In this document: positions 15,592 through 17,561 of the stretch, one piece after another
How positions within the stretch are numbered: the stretch's first letter is position 1
Layout: each line of letters starts with the position of its first letter
Assembly: GCA_963922315.1 (NCBI GenBank)
Contig: CAWUID010000040.1
Span: forward strand, 1 to 17,561
Direction of reading: 5' to 3'
Length of the DNA stretch: 17,561 bases
From: JAHDBG01 sp963922315
Lineage (GTDB): Bacteria; Pseudomonadota; Gammaproteobacteria; Chromatiales; Chromatiaceae
Made by a program: the position numbers and the translations under genes
Notes under the pieces: generated by a model
Told to the model about the DNA's origin: nothing
What the model saw: only the letters and a program-made list of their open reading frames with translations
Database searches by the model: none

Positions 15592-15697
15592 GTCATTCCG
15601 CGCGAAGTCGCGGAATCCATAATCAAGAGGCAGACTGGATAGATTGGCAGCAAATCAGATAAATTCTGCGACTTCGCTTCGCTGCGCGCAGAATGAC
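15592..15697. repeat. MITE-like palindromic repeat downstream of tssA
   Basis: The element begins GTCATTCCGCGCG and ends in its inverted counterpart CGCGCAGAATGAC, a 13 bp terminal inverted repeat with one mismatch. Each end also folds alone: ATTCCGCG (15595-15602) pairs with CGCGGAAT (15609-15616), and ATTCTGCG (15663-15670) pairs with CGCAGAAT (15687-15694). About 46 bases of non-coding sequence lie between. This is the form of dispersed short palindromic elements (MITE or paired REP) found in many proteobacterial genomes; GTCATTCC-type ends are common among them. The hairpins could also end or protect the vasH-vasI-tssA transcript, although there is no run of T after them. It lies where tssM would be expected to begin. 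Confidence 0.7.
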
Positions 15698-15811
15698 ACA
15701 TACCTGCCAGCATTACCTGGAGACAGATCGTGATGACTGGTTGTTACTCAACATCTTTATGAGCTTATCCGACATAACTACCCTGCACCTGCCATCAAAT
15801 GGAGGGCAATA

Positions 15812-16138
15812 ATGAAACGCTCGAAGACACGACACCAGTGGACTCTCTGGCAACACCTCAAACACAGCCTGCTACTGATACTCCTGTTACTGAGCGGACT
15901 CTGGATCATAGCGATGCCGGCAAACCGCTATGCCTGGATGCTGGCTGACCCACAAATCCAGCATCTGCCACCGGATCCGGATGCCGGTATGACAGCCGCT
16001 ATCACCCTGATCCCGCTCTTGTGCAGTCTGGTACTGATATTTATCAGTCGCACAGGCTTGATACGGACACTGGGACTGCTGCTGGGTGGCCTGACGCTAC
16101 TCTACTGGAGCATAAAATTCATTCCGGCGTTGGTGTAA
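15812..16138 (+). CDS. Small three-helix inner-membrane protein, unknown function
   Basis: A 108-residue protein with a basic start (MKRSKTRHQW) and three predicted membrane helices at about residues 18-36, 60-79 and 83-105. A loop of some 23 residues (ADPQIQHLPPDPDAGM) between the first two probably faces the periplasm under the positive-inside rule. GGAGGGC at 15801-15807 is a strong ribosome binding site before the ATG. I recognise no family. It lies between the repeat after tssA and the DUF4123 gene, 37 bases before the latter's start, so the two may be co-transcribed. Small polytopic proteins near T6SS cargo genes are sometimes immunity proteins against membrane-active effectors, but nothing here shows that directly. 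Confidence 0.6.
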   Translation: MKRSKTRHQWTLWQHLKHSLLLILLLLSGLWIIAMPANRYAWMLADPQIQHLPPDPDAGMTAAITLIPLLCSLVLIFISRTGLIRTLGLLLGGLTLLYWSIKFIPALV

Positions 16139-16175
16139 TCGCCGACCACCAGTGACCAGAAAAGGAGCAACACAC

Positions 16176-17510
16176 ATGGCGCACAACGCCTGGGTCGGCA
16201 AATGCCTGATACACACCCAGCCTGAAGCGGATGAGCCGCACGAACACCCGTGGAATGCACAATGTTATGCGGCGGTCTGGACGGAGACGTATGACGGCTT
16301 TGCGCAGGCAGTCCGCGATCATTGCCAGACGCAGGGACATTATCTGGTCTGGGCCGAGCAGGTGTATCCGATTCTGGACTGGCTGCACCGGCACGGTCAT
16401 CACAATACCCTGATTGATCTGGCCAAAACAGTTGATGGCAATCACGGCATCGCGCTCAGCCCGCTTATGCCGCGTGGCGAGGCCGGTCAACCGCCACCGC
16501 AGCCGACTTATCTGGAGATCACCGAACACACGATCCCACCTTTGCCGGATCAGTCCGATCAGCCCCGCTGGGAACAGGACTGGATTGTGCCCGAACTGAA
16601 AGACCTGTTGTTCGGACAACCTGACCCGAAGGCACTCCTGCGGACTTATCTGATTGTGGATGCCACCCTGCGCACCCGCATCTCCGGTATCTTTGATCTG
16701 GATCTGCAGGATGTGCCGGTACGCTGCTTAGTCCGCCCGCAGATGGCAGAAGACCTGCGCGAGGTCGCACCCTATCTGGTCGATATGACGCTACCGGAAG
16801 GTGCCTGGGATGATCGCCGTCAGGTGCCCAATTTCCATATCGACTTTTTTGCCCACCACTGGCAGCAGGGCACCGGGATCCTGGCGCGCACCACGGCAGA
16901 TATGGACGCTGTCTGGACGCATTTTCATCAGTTCGTCCGGGTGCAGGTCGAAACAACGCAGGAATGGCTATTTTTCCGGTTCTGGGATCCGGAAACCTTT
17001 TACCCGATGGGTAAATATCTGCAGACATCAGAAAAATATGCTCACGTATTTTTTCTCACTACCACAACAAAAATATTTCTTTATCACCCGAATAAAAGTA
17101 AGTTAATAACATATATACCAACAGAACCTTTTCTGAACCAGTCCAAATTCAGAATTGAGCATAAACTTGAAGCCATCCTGATCTCTCATATCAGATATAA
17201 GCATATTATCCAGCTTATGAAGGATGTAGATAACACACTACGGGAAAAAGAACCTGAGCTCCTTAAAGAAATAGAAATTATGCCAGGATCTAAACGTTTT
17301 GGCATCGCGAAAAACCTTTACAGATTGCAAATATCAGACATCATGCAAGCCAGTGCCATTATGAGTATCATTTATCGGACAGGCATTAATGTCCTGCAAG
17401 AAAAAGCTTTTGATTATGTCACTAAAAACCCGTTTTTATCACCAGATGCCAAAACACGGCAGTTGGTATTAAGCTTCACCATGATAATCGGTCTGCAAGG
17501 AGATACATAG
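16176..17510 (+). CDS. DUF4123-domain T6SS adaptor/chaperone, 3' end at mobile-element junction
   Basis: A 444-residue predicted product. Residues about 155-280 carry a DUF4123 domain (YLIVDATLRTRISGIFD, ARTTADMDAVWTHFHQFVRV, FRFWDPETFYPM); such proteins (Tap/Tec) load effectors onto VgrG. About 150 N-terminal residues before it are unrecognised. After residue 285 the sequence becomes abruptly AT-rich and encodes a helical C-terminal region ending VLSFTMIIGLQGDT. The stop TAG (17508-17510) lies inside the inverted repeat shared with 1-52, so the natural C-terminus may have been cut off by insertion and the stop supplied at the junction. ATG 16176 is chosen because AAAGGAG at 16161-16167 precedes it; a GTG at 16152 is less likely. 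DUF4123 genes normally sit beside vgrG and an effector, neither of which is in the window. Confidence 0.72.
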   Translation: MAHNAWVGKCLIHTQPEADEPHEHPWNAQCYAAVWTETYDGFAQAVRDHCQTQGHYLVWAEQVYPILDWLHRHGHHNTLIDLAKTVDGNHGIALSPLMPRGEAGQPPPQPTYLEITEHTIPPLPDQSDQPRWEQDWIVPELKDLLFGQPDPKALLRTYLIVDATLRTRISGIFDLDLQDVPVRCLVRPQMAEDLREVAPYLVDMTLPEGAWDDRRQVPNFHIDFFAHHWQQGTGILARTTADMDAVWTHFHQFVRVQVETTQEWLFFRFWDPETFYPMGKYLQTSEKYAHVFFLTTTTKIFLYHPNKSKLITYIPTEPFLNQSKFRIEHKLEAILISHIRYKHIIQLMKDVDNTLREKEPELLKEIEIMPGSKRFGIAKNLYRLQISDIMQASAIMSIIYRTGINVLQEKAFDYVTKNPFLSPDAKTRQLVLSFTMIIGLQGDT

Positions 17511-17558
17511 AGTCTGCTCAGAAAGTTAGCGGGGCAGTTGCGATTTCAAAGACCTGTT
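17507..17558. repeat. Terminal inverted repeat, right copy (probable insertion-sequence end)
   Basis: This is the reverse complement of 1-52 with no mismatch; the three bases 17559-17561 extend the element beyond the point where the left copy is cut by the window edge. The repeat starts inside the last codons of the DUF4123 gene: ATA followed by GAGTCTGCTCAG. If the element proper starts at GAG (17510), the TA of the stop codon belongs to the flank and the G to the element. No transposase is visible. Confidence 0.7.
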
Positions 17559-17561
17559 TCA

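Overview
The window is a fragment of a type VI secretion system (T6SS) main cluster, all on the + strand, most likely from a gammaproteobacterium. It has Gram-negative lipoproteins, VasH/VasI/VasJ-type accessory genes, and a gene order that follows the Vibrio cholerae VCA0112-VCA0119 layout (fha, tssJ, tssK, tssL, clpV, vasH, vasI, vasJ/tssA). I cannot name the genus from sequence alone.

Layout. 1-52 is a repeat end, also present inverted at 17507-17558, probably the same end of two insertion-sequence copies. 212-3849 is a tightly overlapping tagH-tssJ-tssK-tssL block. 3850-7513 is an accessory insert: a decayed duplicate of the clpV start (about 3851-3947), then an AAA ATPase and a cytoplasmic subtilisin-like protease that match the two-gene IetAS architecture known from plasmid maintenance and phage defence. 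7514-10075 is clpV. 10091-11949 is a second accessory insert of four small genes, read as two periplasm-acting effectors, each next to a lipoprotein that could be its immunity protein: a permuted papain-like His/Cys protein and an L,D-transpeptidase-like protein. 11958-15546 is a coupled vasH-like sigma54 activator, vasI and vasJ/tssA. 15547-17510 holds a MITE-like palindromic repeat, a three-helix membrane protein and a DUF4123 adaptor gene that ends at the repeat.

How it fits together. TssJ and TssL belong to the membrane complex, TssK is the baseplate adaptor, TssA organises sheath assembly, ClpV recycles the contracted sheath, TagH and VasI are accessory, and VasH drives sigma54-dependent T6SS promoters. 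tssB, C, D, E, F, G, I and M are not in the window. tssM in particular is missing from its expected place after vasJ, so either the rest lies beyond the repeats or the cluster is broken.

The most interesting points are the IetAS-like pair inside the T6SS core operon beside a relic of clpV, the two effector/immunity candidates on the other side of clpV, the apparently non-phosphothreonine-binding FHA protein, and the mosaic DUF4123 gene whose stop codon sits at a mobile-element junction.
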